Source: Streptomyces shenzhenensis
GTDB taxonomy: Bacteria; Actinomycetota; Actinomycetes; Streptomycetales; Streptomycetaceae
Direction of reading: 5' to 3'
DNA length: 64,000 bases
Assembly (NCBI RefSeq): GCF_021462265.1
Contig: NZ_JAJONF010000029.1
Location: 1-64,000, forward strand
Under the pieces are notes generated by a model. The model had not been told where the DNA came from, did no database searches, and saw only the letters and a program-made list of their open reading frames with translations. Shown here in pieces: positions 24,984 to 32,367 of this stretch. Every line of letters begins with the position of its first letter. The stretch's first letter is position 1. Both the position numbers and the translations under genes were made by a program.

Positions 24984-25880
24984 CTACCGGGTCGTGGGAT
25001 GTCCGGGGCCGCGGGGGTGGTCGGTCGCGGCGGGTGTACCGCCGGCCTGCTGGTCGGGGGCGTTCATGCTGGCGAGCAGGCGCAGGCGTTCTTCGGAGGC
25101 GCTGCCCGGCTGTGCGTGGTAGGTGATCAGGGTCTGTCCGCCGGTGCCCGGGAGCAGCAGCTTTTCGTAGTGCAGTTCCAGGGGGCCGACCTGCGGGTGC
25201 CGGAGCAGGCTGATGCCGGTGGTCTTCTGCTTGACGTCCTGCCGGGCCCAGAGGGTACGGAAGCGTTCGCTGCGCACGGAGAGTTCGCCGACGATCTCGA
25301 CCAGGCGCGGGTCCTCGATGTCCGCGCCGACGACCGAGCGCAGGTAGGGGACGAGCCGGGCGGTCATGTCCTCCCAGTCCTGGTGGAGCTCCCGCATCTC
25401 CGGTTCCAGGAACGCGGCGAGTATGGAGTTGTGCCCCGGCGCGTTGAACGGTGAGAGGGCGATGGCGAGGCTGTTGGCGGCCAGGACGTCCAGGTACGTG
25501 CCGTGGACGTACGCCGGGGTCAGCGGCCAGGAGTCGATGAGCGTGCGGATGCCGTCGCCGACCTTCTCCGGCTTGCGGGGCCGTCGGCGGCGCGGGCTCC
25601 TGAGGGCGGCGATCTCCAGCAGGTAGGCCGTCGCCTCCTCGTCCAGCCGCAGCGCGCGGGCGATGCTGCGCAGGACCTGCTCCGAGGGGTTGCGGTCGCG
25701 GCCCTGTTCCAGGCGGTTGTAGTAGTCGGAACTGATCCCGGCGAGGAAGGCGACCTCCTCGCGGCGCAGGCCCGGGACGCGCCGGTTGCCCGTGTCCCGG
25801 GCGTCCTCGGGCCGGACCAGTTCCCGGCGGGCGCGCAGGTACCGGCCGAGTGCGTTCGCGTCTCCAGCGGCTGCTGCCAT
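24984..25880 (-). CDS. Helix-turn-helix regulator with MmyB-like ligand-binding domain
   Basis: A 298-residue regulator: an N-terminal XRE-type HTH (GLRREEVAFLAGISSDYYNRLEQGRDRNPSEQVLRSIARAL) and a C-terminal MmyB-like domain (LDVLAANSLAIALSPFNAPGHN...LEPEMRELHQDWEDMTARLVPYLRS), known to bind small lipophilic ligands. It diverges from the SDR gene at 26011 over 130 bp. In Streptomyces such regulators typically control the divergent oxidoreductase, which I infer here. The gene is convergent with the TetR gene. Confidence 0.92.
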   Translation of the reverse strand: MAAAAGDANALGRYLRARRELVRPEDARDTGNRRVPGLRREEVAFLAGISSDYYNRLEQGRDRNPSEQVLRSIARALRLDEEATAYLLEIAALRSPRRRRPRKPEKVGDGIRTLIDSWPLTPAYVHGTYLDVLAANSLAIALSPFNAPGHNSILAAFLEPEMRELHQDWEDMTARLVPYLRSVVGADIEDPRLVEIVGELSVRSERFRTLWARQDVKQKTTGISLLRHPQVGPLELHYEKLLLPGTGGQTLITYHAQPGSASEERLRLLASMNAPDQQAGGTPAATDHPRGPGHPTTR

Positions 25881-26010
25881 GGTGCCAGCGTACGGACGCT
25901 TCCTGGTTCCCGGGTGGCCCTGCCGGTCCCAGTCCCGACCCGTCCTGGTGCGTCCCCGGGTGCTCGGCGCAGCCTGGCAGCACAGACGAGCGACCGAAGG
26001 AATGCGTCAT

Positions 26011-26934
26011 ATGTCCAGCATCTTCACCACCCCGTTCAACCGTGCCAGCACCGCCTCGGAAGTGATCGAAGGGGTGGACCTGTCCGGCAGGCGGGCGATC
26101 GTGACGGGGGCCAACTCGGGCATCGGCGTCGAGACCGCCCGCGCTCTGGCGGCCCACGGCGCCGAGGTCACGCTCGCCGTACGCCGCCCGGAGGCGGGCG
26201 AGCAGGTCGCGGCCGGCCTGCGCGGGGCCACCGGGAACGACGCGGTCCACGTCGCCCGCCTGGACGTGGCCGACCTGGACTCGGTGCGGGCGTTCACCGC
26301 CGCCTGGCAGGGCCCGCTGCACATCCTGGTGAACAACGCCGGCATCATGATGCCGCCGGAGCTGGAGCGGGGCACCGGCGGGCACGAGCAGCAGTTCGCC
26401 ACCAACTACCTGGGGCACTTCGCCCTGGCCCTGGGGCTGCACCGCGCTCTCGCCGGTGGCGACGGGGCACGCCTGGTCTCGGTCTCCTCCACCGGCCATC
26501 TCTACTCGCCCGTGGTCTTCGACGACATCGACTTCCGCTTCCGTCCGTACGACGCGCTCGCCGCCTACGGCCAGTCCAAGACCGCCGGGGTCCTGCTCGC
26601 CGTCGAGGCGCAGCGGCGCTGGTCCGGGGACGGAATCACGGCCAACGCGCTGCACCCGGGTGCCATCGCCACCAACCTCCAGCGGCACATCGGGGGCCTG
26701 CGGACTCCCGAGCCCTACCGCAAGACGGTAGAGCAGGGTGCCGCGACCACCGTGTTCCTCGCCGCTTCCCCGCTGGCCGAAGGGGTCGGCGGGCGTTACT
26801 TCGAGGACGTCAACGAGGCGCCGCTCGTCCACGCCCGGCCCACCGAACCGGGCGTCCCCGGCGTGGCCCCGTACGCGCTGGACCCGGAGAACGCCGAGCG
26901 CCTGTGGGAGCTGGCGAGCGACGTCCTCCGCTGA
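26011..26934 (+). CDS. Short-chain dehydrogenase/reductase (SDR)
   Basis: A 307-residue SDR of the retinol-dehydrogenase-like type. Motifs: TGANSGIGVETAR, LVNNAGIMMPPE, VSVSSTGHLYSP and YGQSKTAGVLLAVE (Tyr-x-x-x-Lys). Residues 240-307 carry an extension (GRYFEDVNEAPLV...NAERLWELASDVL) typical of actinobacterial members. ATG 26011 has GAAGGA about 10 nt upstream; the ATG at 26002 is too close to that site. It diverges from the MmyB-type regulator. Substrate unknown. Confidence 0.92.
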   Translation: MSSIFTTPFNRASTASEVIEGVDLSGRRAIVTGANSGIGVETARALAAHGAEVTLAVRRPEAGEQVAAGLRGATGNDAVHVARLDVADLDSVRAFTAAWQGPLHILVNNAGIMMPPELERGTGGHEQQFATNYLGHFALALGLHRALAGGDGARLVSVSSTGHLYSPVVFDDIDFRFRPYDALAAYGQSKTAGVLLAVEAQRRWSGDGITANALHPGAIATNLQRHIGGLRTPEPYRKTVEQGAATTVFLAASPLAEGVGGRYFEDVNEAPLVHARPTEPGVPGVAPYALDPENAERLWELASDVLR

Positions 26935-27024
26935 ACGGCGAAAGGCCCCGGCCGGCCGTTTCGGCGCAGGGCGCCGGTCTTCCGTTCCCCATCCGAGGCA
27001 TCAGGTTCAACGAAGGAACATGCA

Positions 27025-27900
27025 ATGACGACGATCAGCAGGGTCGGTTTCATCGGCCTCGGTGACCAGGGCGGGCCCATGGCGGAGGCCGTCGGCGAGC
27101 GCGGCTTCGAGCTGCACGTGTGGGCGCGGCGCCCGGCATCGCTCGCGGCGGTGGAGGGGGTCCCGCACACCGTGCACGGCGGCGTGGCGGAACTGGCGGC
27201 GTCCGCCGGGCTGATCGGGCTGTGCCTGCGCGACGACGCGGACCTCTGGGATGTGCTGGACGGCCAGGGGCTGCTGGCCGCCGTCGCCCCCGGGACGATC
27301 ATCGTCAACCATGGCACCGGCGACCCGGCCGAGGCGGTCCGGCTCGGCGATCACGTGGCCCGGGCCGGAGGTGTCTACCTCGACGCACCCGTCAGTGGCG
27401 GCAGCCCCGGCGCCCGTGCCCGCACCCTCACCACCTTCGCCGGGGGATCCGAGGACGCGTTCCAGGCGGCCCGTCCCGTGTTCGACGCTTTCAGCGACAC
27501 CGTCACGCTGATGGGACCGGTCGGCGCGGGCCAGTTCGCCAAGCTGTTCAACAACGCGCTGACCATCACCAACATGAAGAACGCCGAGGACGTCCTCGGT
27601 CTGGCCGCGCGGGCCGGCCTGGACCTCACCGCGCTGATCGACGTGATCAACGCCAGCAGCGGCGGAAGTGCCGCGCTGCGCTCCCTCGGCAGGGACATCA
27701 CCCCGGAACTGGCCGAGCACGTGCACCCGCTCATGGAGAAGGACATGCGCCACTTCGCCGACGCGGTGCGCGCCGGCGGCGCGGGCGACCCCTCCGAGGT
27801 GCTCCGGCGCGGTCTGGCCGGCGCTGCGGGCCTGGCCGGTACCGCCCGCATGGTCGCCCGGGCCCGGCAGGCCGCGGCGCGCGCGGGAGATGCCGTGTGA
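27025..27900 (+). CDS. NAD(P)-dependent oxidoreductase, 3-hydroxyisobutyrate dehydrogenase family
   Basis: A 291-residue beta-hydroxyacid dehydrogenase. The Rossmann motif is VGFIGLGDQGGPMAEAV, the substrate signature DAPVSGGSPGARA, and the catalytic Lys lies in GQFAKLFNNALTI. The C-terminal helical domain completes the family length. GAAGGA precedes ATG 27025. It lies 90 bp after the SDR gene and may be co-transcribed. Substrates could be 3-hydroxyisobutyrate, tartronate semialdehyde or a related acid; the sequence does not decide. Confidence 0.9.
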   Translation: MTTISRVGFIGLGDQGGPMAEAVGERGFELHVWARRPASLAAVEGVPHTVHGGVAELAASAGLIGLCLRDDADLWDVLDGQGLLAAVAPGTIIVNHGTGDPAEAVRLGDHVARAGGVYLDAPVSGGSPGARARTLTTFAGGSEDAFQAARPVFDAFSDTVTLMGPVGAGQFAKLFNNALTITNMKNAEDVLGLAARAGLDLTALIDVINASSGGSAALRSLGRDITPELAEHVHPLMEKDMRHFADAVRAGGAGDPSEVLRRGLAGAAGLAGTARMVARARQAAARAGDAV

Positions 27901-27929
27901 CCTGCACGCTCCCCCCGGCCGCCCCGGAG

Positions 27930-27938
27930 TTGTCCACA
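27930..27938 (+). promoter_or_regulatory. Isolated DnaA box
   Basis: TTGTCCACA, identical to a strong Streptomyces DnaA box, in the 129-bp gap before the DUF2252 gene. The gap is the likely promoter region of that gene, so DnaA could affect its expression. Confidence 0.45.
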
Positions 27939-28029
27939 GGGTCTGACGGGCTTCGGCCCCCACCTGTACCGTCTCCACGAGTTGATGTTGGTGCGCGTGC
28001 GTGCGCGGAGTACGGGGGAGGCGGTCGAC

Positions 28030-29448
28030 GTGACCGGACCGGAAGAGCTGACGGCGCAGGGCGGGCGCAAGCTGCCCACGCCCAGGGGCTTTGCGCGGTG
28101 GCCCTCGAAGGGCTCCCCCAAGGAGGAGGGCAAGGCGCTGCGTTCGGCGGTACCGCGCCGCAGCCACGCCGCCCTGGACCTGGACGGCTCCCGCCCCGAC
28201 GCGGTCCGCGCGGTCGAGGAGTCCAACCGGGACCGCATCCCCGAGCTGGTCCCGATAAGGGTCGGCAGGATGGCGGCCGGCCCCTTCGCGTTCCTGCGCG
28301 GCTCGGCCGGCCTGATGGCGCACGACCTGGCCCGCACCCCGATGACCAGGATCGCCACCCAGATCTGCGGCGACGCCCACGCGGCCAACTTCGGCCTGTA
28401 CGGCGACCCGAAGGGCGACCTCGTCATCGACCTGAACGACTTCGACGAGACGGTGCTCGGCCCCTGGGAGTGGGACCTCAAGCGGCTCGCCGCCTCCCTG
28501 GTGCTGGCCGGCCGGGAGGCGGGCGCCGACGAGGACACCTGCCGCAAGGCCGCGGGCGACGCGGCCGGCGCCTACCGCCACACCATGCGCCTGCTGGCCA
28601 GACTCCCGGTGCTGGACGCGTGGAACGCGATCGCCGACGAGGAACTGGTCTCCCATTCCGACGCCCACGACATGCTCGGCACCTTGCGCCGGGTCTCGGA
28701 GAAGGCCCGCGCCAACACCAGCGGCCGGTTCGCGGCCCGCTCCACCGAGCCCACCGAGGACGGCGGCCGCCGCTTCGTCGACGCCCTCCCGGTGCTGCGC
28801 CGGGTCCCGGACGCGGAGGCGGAGGCGGTCGCCGCGGCCCTGGAGCACTACGTCACCACGCTCTCCGAGGACCGCCACCCGCTGCTCGCCCGGCACGCCC
28901 CGCACGACGTCGCCTTCCGGATCGTCGGCACCGGCAGTGTCGGCACCCGGTCCTACGTGGTCCTCCTCCTCGACCACCGCGGCGAGCCGCTGATCCTCCA
29001 GGTCAAGGAGGCCCGCCCGTCCGCGCTCGTCCCCCATCTCGCCACGGCCGGTTTCGAGACGCCGGCCGTCGACCACGAGGGCCGCCGGGTGGTCCTCGGG
29101 CAGAAGCGGATGCAGGTGGTCAGCGACATCCTGCTCGGCTGGACCACGGTGGACGGCCGTCCCTTCCAGGTCCGCCAGTTCCGCAACCGCAAGGGCAGCG
29201 TCGACCCGGCCGCCCTCGCCCCCGACCAGATCGACGACTACGGCAGGATGACCGGCGCCCTGCTGGCCCGCGCCCACTCGCACAGCGCCGACCCGCGCCT
29301 GATCGCCGGCTACTGCGGCAAGAACGAGGAACTGGACGAGGCGATCGCCGCGTTCGCGGTGGCCTACGCCGACCGCACGGAGGCGGACCACGCGGAACTG
29401 GCGGCCGCGGTGCGGGCGGGCCGGATAGCGGCGGAGCTCGGGGTGTGA
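28030..29448 (+). CDS. DUF2252 family protein
   Basis: A 472-residue protein recognised as DUF2252, a family with remote kinase/phosphotransferase-like features. Landmarks are RMAAGPFAFLRGSAGLMAHDLA, QICGDAHAANFGLYG (a GDAHxxNF motif as in aminoglycoside-phosphotransferase folds), VIDLNDFDETVLGPWEWDLKRLAAS (the matching D-x-N-D segment) and LTLA-like helices at the end. Activity is unproven. The GTG at 28030 with GGGGGAGG eight bases upstream is preferred to a TTG at 27982. Confidence 0.88.
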   Translation: MTGPEELTAQGGRKLPTPRGFARWPSKGSPKEEGKALRSAVPRRSHAALDLDGSRPDAVRAVEESNRDRIPELVPIRVGRMAAGPFAFLRGSAGLMAHDLARTPMTRIATQICGDAHAANFGLYGDPKGDLVIDLNDFDETVLGPWEWDLKRLAASLVLAGREAGADEDTCRKAAGDAAGAYRHTMRLLARLPVLDAWNAIADEELVSHSDAHDMLGTLRRVSEKARANTSGRFAARSTEPTEDGGRRFVDALPVLRRVPDAEAEAVAAALEHYVTTLSEDRHPLLARHAPHDVAFRIVGTGSVGTRSYVVLLLDHRGEPLILQVKEARPSALVPHLATAGFETPAVDHEGRRVVLGQKRMQVVSDILLGWTTVDGRPFQVRQFRNRKGSVDPAALAPDQIDDYGRMTGALLARAHSHSADPRLIAGYCGKNEELDEAIAAFAVAYADRTEADHAELAAAVRAGRIAAELGV

Positions 29449-29460
29449 CCCGCGTTACCT

Positions 29461-29521
29461 CCGGGCTCCGGCTTCGGGCTCGGGCTTCGGGCTTCGAGCT
29501 TCGGGCTCCGGCTTCGGGCTC
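29461..29521. repeat. Degenerate GGGCTTC/GGGCTCC tandem repeat
   Basis: About six units of a 6- to 12-bp motif (CGGGCTCCGGCTT, CGGGCTT, CGAGCTT) fill most of the 124-bp gap between the DUF2252 and J-domain genes. Likely replication-slippage-prone non-coding sequence. Confidence 0.6.
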
Positions 29522-29572
29522 GCCGAGTGGGTCCCGGCCACCGTCGGCGGCGACAGGCCCTAGGCTGGTCGG

Positions 29573-30385
29573 GTGACGACCCCGGAAGCTGAGCAGTCCC
29601 AGGCACCGCGGCCCGAGGAACGGCTGGAGCGGGCCGTGCGGGCCGCCGAGCAGGCGTTGATCGAGTACGAGATCGCGGTCGAGACCTTCCGCGTCGAGGT
29701 GGAGAATTTCTCCCGCCTGCACGAACAGAAGCTCGGCCCCCTCTATCTGCGCATCGAGGAACTCGACGCGCGGATCGCCGAGGCCAAGGCCGCCCGCACC
29801 GGCGACCCCGAGGACATCCGCGCCGCCGAGGAGGCCCGGGCCCGGGTCCTGCCCATCCCCGGCGTCGAGGAGCTGATGCACGGCTGGATGGACGGCGACG
29901 GCCTGTTCCCGGAGGCCGTCGCGATGCTCACCGAGCAGGAGGTCCGGCCTCCGCAGCGGGTCCGCCCCAGCGAGGAGGCCCGCCGGCTCTACCGCGAGCT
30001 GGCCCGCAAGGCCCACCCCGACCTGGTGCAGGACGAGGCCGAGCAGGAGCGGCGCGAGGAGTTCCTCAGCCGGGTCAACGCGGCCTACGCCCGCGGCGAC
30101 GAGGCGCTGCTGCGGGAGCTGGCCGAGGAGTGGGCGGCCGGCCCGGTCCCCCCGGAGCGCAGGCCGAGCCGCGCCGAGGAGCTCTACGCCCGCCTCGAAT
30201 GGCTCTCCGAGCGCAAGGAACTGCTCGCCCTGGTCGCCAAGGAACTGGAGAACGGCCCCATCGCCGGCCTCCTCCGGCTGGCCCCGGACGACCCCGACGG
30301 CCTCCTCGACGAGATCGCCGAGCGGCTCCAGCAGGACGTCACCGAACGCGAGGCGCAACTGGCGGCCCTGCTGACCCAGGAGTAG
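29573..30385 (+). CDS. J-domain-containing protein
   Basis: A 270-residue soluble, highly charged protein. Residues 15-95 form a predicted coiled coil (LEQAVRAAEQALIEYEIAVETFRVE-like pattern with IEELDARIAEAKAA). A J-domain-like stretch at about 138-185 (EEARRLYRELARKAHPDL...RVNAAYARGDEALLREL) holds the HPD signature that stimulates DnaK ATPase. The C-terminus is again helical. The GTG at 29573 has no ribosome site; TAGGCT about 10 bp upstream could be a -10 for leaderless expression. Partner unknown. Confidence 0.82.
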   Translation: MTTPEAEQSQAPRPEERLERAVRAAEQALIEYEIAVETFRVEVENFSRLHEQKLGPLYLRIEELDARIAEAKAARTGDPEDIRAAEEARARVLPIPGVEELMHGWMDGDGLFPEAVAMLTEQEVRPPQRVRPSEEARRLYRELARKAHPDLVQDEAEQERREEFLSRVNAAYARGDEALLRELAEEWAAGPVPPERRPSRAEELYARLEWLSERKELLALVAKELENGPIAGLLRLAPDDPDGLLDEIAERLQQDVTEREAQLAALLTQE

Positions 30386-30416
30386 CGCTCCGCCCCCGTC
30401 GGGTAGCGTCGGGGAC

Positions 30417-30764
30417 ATGAACTTCGCAGCGCGTGTGCCCACGGTCGGGGTCGAGGACCTCAAGGACGGCGATTTCGTGCTGGACGTCCGCGAGGACGAC
30501 GAGTGGCAGGCGGGCCACGCCGCCGGCGCCCTGCACATCCCGATGAGCGAGCTCGTGGCCCGCTACGGCGAGCTCACCGAGGCGGCCCCCCAGGACGCCC
30601 GCGTCCACGTCATCTGCCGCTCCGGCGGCCGCTCGGCCCAGGTCACGATGTACCTGGCCCAACAGGGCGTCGACGCGGTGAACGTGGACGGCGGCATGCA
30701 GGTATGGCAGGCAGCGGGCCGCGAGGTCGTCACTGACGGGGGAGAACCGGGCTTCGTCGTCTGA
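30417..30764 (+). CDS. Rhodanese-like domain protein
   Basis: A single rhodanese domain of 115 residues: LDVREDDEWQAGHAAGALHIPMSEL, then the active-site loop CRSGGRS with the catalytic Cys, and NVDGGMQVWQAAG. Such proteins carry persulfide sulfur or act as sulfurtransferases. ATG 30417 lies 31 bp after the J-domain gene. A hairpin at 30793-30809 follows. Confidence 0.92.
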   Translation: MNFAARVPTVGVEDLKDGDFVLDVREDDEWQAGHAAGALHIPMSELVARYGELTEAAPQDARVHVICRSGGRSAQVTMYLAQQGVDAVNVDGGMQVWQAAGREVVTDGGEPGFVV

Positions 30765-30792
30765 GGGGAACCTGACAGCGCCGGCGCTGAAA

Positions 30793-30845
30793 CGCCCCCT
30801 TCGGGGGCGCGGGGAACTGCGCGGCCGGCCCCCACCGGGCCGCGG
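30793..30845 (+). terminator. Terminator hairpin, start of a common Streptomyces 3' repeat
   Basis: CGCCCCCTTCGGGGGCG (30793-30809) is a perfect hairpin 28 bp after the rhodanese stop; CGGGGAACTGCGCGGCC follows. The same arrangement recurs at 37971 and 46352 in this window. Confidence 0.7.
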
Positions 30846-30896
30846 GTTCCGCATCACCGAGCGCACCCCGCTTTTCCTGCTTTCCTTGTCCTTTCC

Positions 30897-31066
30897 GCTA
30901 GTGCTGCGACCGGAAAGGTTCACCGGCTCGCGACGCCCGGCACGGCACCTCGCCGCGTTGTCGCATCACCCGAGTACATCCAGTACGCGGGCGATGCTCC
31001 GCCTTGCGATGCACCGCACCGGACGCCGCGAGCTTTCCGGCAAACCTTCCCGGCCACAGCACTAGC
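30897..31066. mobile_element. MITE-like hairpin element A (170 bp)
   Basis: A non-coding element bounded by perfect 10-bp inverted ends, GCTAGTGCTG and CAGCACTAGC. Pairing continues inwards with mismatches: GGTTCACCGG with CCGGCAAACC, CTCGCG with CGCGAG, and GCATCACCCG...GTAC with GTAC...CGGGCGATGC. The whole unit could fold into one long hairpin. It lacks a transposase. The right end contains the TAG stop (31062-31064) of the acyl-CoA dehydrogenase gene. TA at each end would fit a TA target duplication. I recall similar sequences repeated in Streptomyces genomes. Confidence 0.65.
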
Positions 31067-32207
31067 CCAACGGGTGCGCGGCCAGCAGATCCCCCAACTC
31101 CTCCTCATACGCCCCGGCTCCCCCGAGCGCCAGCTCGATCTGCTTGGCCCAAGCGTGGTACCGGTGCAGCACGTACTCGGTGTCGGCCCCGAACCCCCCG
31201 TGCAGATGCTGGGCGGTCTGCACCACCCGCCGCACCCCCTCGGCCGCCCACACCTTCGCCACCGCCACATCCCCGGCCGCCGGCAGTGCCCCGGCCGCCC
31301 CCGACGCGATCCGCCACGCCGCCTGCCACAGCGTCGCCTCCATGGCCCGCAGGTCGATGTACCGGTCGGCGGCCTGCACGGCGACCGCCTGGAACGTGGC
31401 GATCGGATACCCGAACTGCTCCCGCTTCCCCGCGTACTCGCTGGTCAAGCGCAGCACCCGCTCACCCAGCCCGAGCGCCAGCGCGCACGTCCCGGTCACC
31501 AGCAGTTCCCGCAGCCACTCCCAGGCCTCCTCCGCCACCACCACGTCCCGCCCGGCGACCCGCGCCGACTCCAGCCGCAGCTCCCCGAACCGTTCCCCAC
31601 TGGTCGACACCTGTTCGGTGACCGCGAGCCCGGCCGTGGCCCCCTCGCCTCCCGGCGCCACCAGCGCCAGCACGCTCCGGTCCGCCTCCGTGCGCGCCGG
31701 TACGACGACGAGATCGGCGTCGTACACCCACGGCACCGCCGTCTGCATCCCGTCCAGCACCCAGCCGTCACCGTCCCGCCGCGCGGTCACCGCCAGCTCC
31801 GCCGGGTCGTGCCCGGTGCGCCCGCTCGCGGCGACGGTCAGCACCAGCTCGCCTCGCCCCGCCCGCGCCGCCAGCCGGTCCCGCAACTGCGCCGCCCCAT
31901 ACCTCTGTACGGCCGCGAGCGCCGCGCTGTGCTCCAGCAACGGCACCCTGGCCAGTACCTTCGCCGACTCCCGCAGCACCAGGCACAGCGCGATGGCGTC
32001 CAGCCCGGCCCCGCCGTACTCCTCGCCCAGCAGCAGGCTCAGCAGATCCGCGCCCGCCAGCCTGTCCCACAGTTCCCGGTCGAAGCCCTCGGCCACGGCA
32101 CCGGTGGTCAGCGCCGGGCTCGGCACCCCGTCCGGCGCCACCCCCGCGAACACCCCGCGCGCCGCCTCGGCCGCCGCCAACTGCTCCTCGGTGAAGGTGA
32201 AGTCCAC
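31062..32207 (-). CDS. Acyl-CoA dehydrogenase family protein
   Basis: A 381-residue flavoprotein of the acyl-CoA dehydrogenase superfamily, which oxidises acyl-CoA to the 2,3-enoyl form. The N-terminal helical domain (MDFTFTEEQLAAAEAARGVF), the LLGEEYGGAGLDAIAL segment, a middle sheet domain and the C-terminal domain (LTSEYAGKREQFGYPIATFQAVAVQAADRYIDLRAME and QTAQHLHGGFGADTEYVLHRYHAWAKQIEL) are all present. The GTG at 32207 has GGAGGA upstream. A KstR-type operator lies 47-60 bp before the start, so a sterol or unusual lipid substrate is likely. The stop codon lies inside the terminal repeat of element A. Confidence 0.92.
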   Translation of the reverse strand: MDFTFTEEQLAAAEAARGVFAGVAPDGVPSPALTTGAVAEGFDRELWDRLAGADLLSLLLGEEYGGAGLDAIALCLVLRESAKVLARVPLLEHSAALAAVQRYGAAQLRDRLAARAGRGELVLTVAASGRTGHDPAELAVTARRDGDGWVLDGMQTAVPWVYDADLVVVPARTEADRSVLALVAPGGEGATAGLAVTEQVSTSGERFGELRLESARVAGRDVVVAEEAWEWLRELLVTGTCALALGLGERVLRLTSEYAGKREQFGYPIATFQAVAVQAADRYIDLRAMEATLWQAAWRIASGAAGALPAAGDVAVAKVWAAEGVRRVVQTAQHLHGGFGADTEYVLHRYHAWAKQIELALGGAGAYEEELGDLLAAHPLG

Positions 32208-32237
32208 GGTCCTGTCCTCCCGGCGGTCCCGCTGATC

Positions 32238-32267
32238 TGACGGTCCGTCAAGATAGAACAGGTTCTA
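32238..32267 (-). promoter_or_regulatory. KstR-type operator plus adjacent palindrome
   Basis: TAGAACAGGTTCTA (32254-32267) matches the KstR consensus TnnAACnnGTTnnA exactly, with perfect 6-bp arms. TGACGGTCCGTCA (32238-32250), a perfect 6-bp palindrome around one base, lies 3 bp away, nearer the gene. Both precede the acyl-CoA dehydrogenase gene. KstR is a TetR repressor of sterol catabolism in mycobacteria and relatives. Its Streptomyces homologue is not in this window. Confidence 0.7.
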
Positions 32268-32367
32268 GAAGAAGGGAACCTGAAAACCGCTGCGATCACC
32301 AGCTCCTCCCGTCATAGGCTGACGGCCGCTGTCCGCCAATGGGGGACGGACACACAAGGGAGGACAC

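Noticed and set aside
26002..26010. ATG at 26002 as start of the SDR gene
   Set aside because: It lies 1-2 bases from GAAGGA, too close to serve as a ribosome site; ATG 26011 has correct spacing.
27120..29576. Plus-strand open frame of about 800 codons in another phase
   Set aside because: Out-of-frame reading of the hydroxyacid dehydrogenase and DUF2252 genes, almost entirely Arg, Gly, Pro and His.
30897..31066. Complete insertion sequence at element A or B
   Set aside because: Neither element is long enough for a transposase and neither contains a supported open frame; they can only be non-autonomous.
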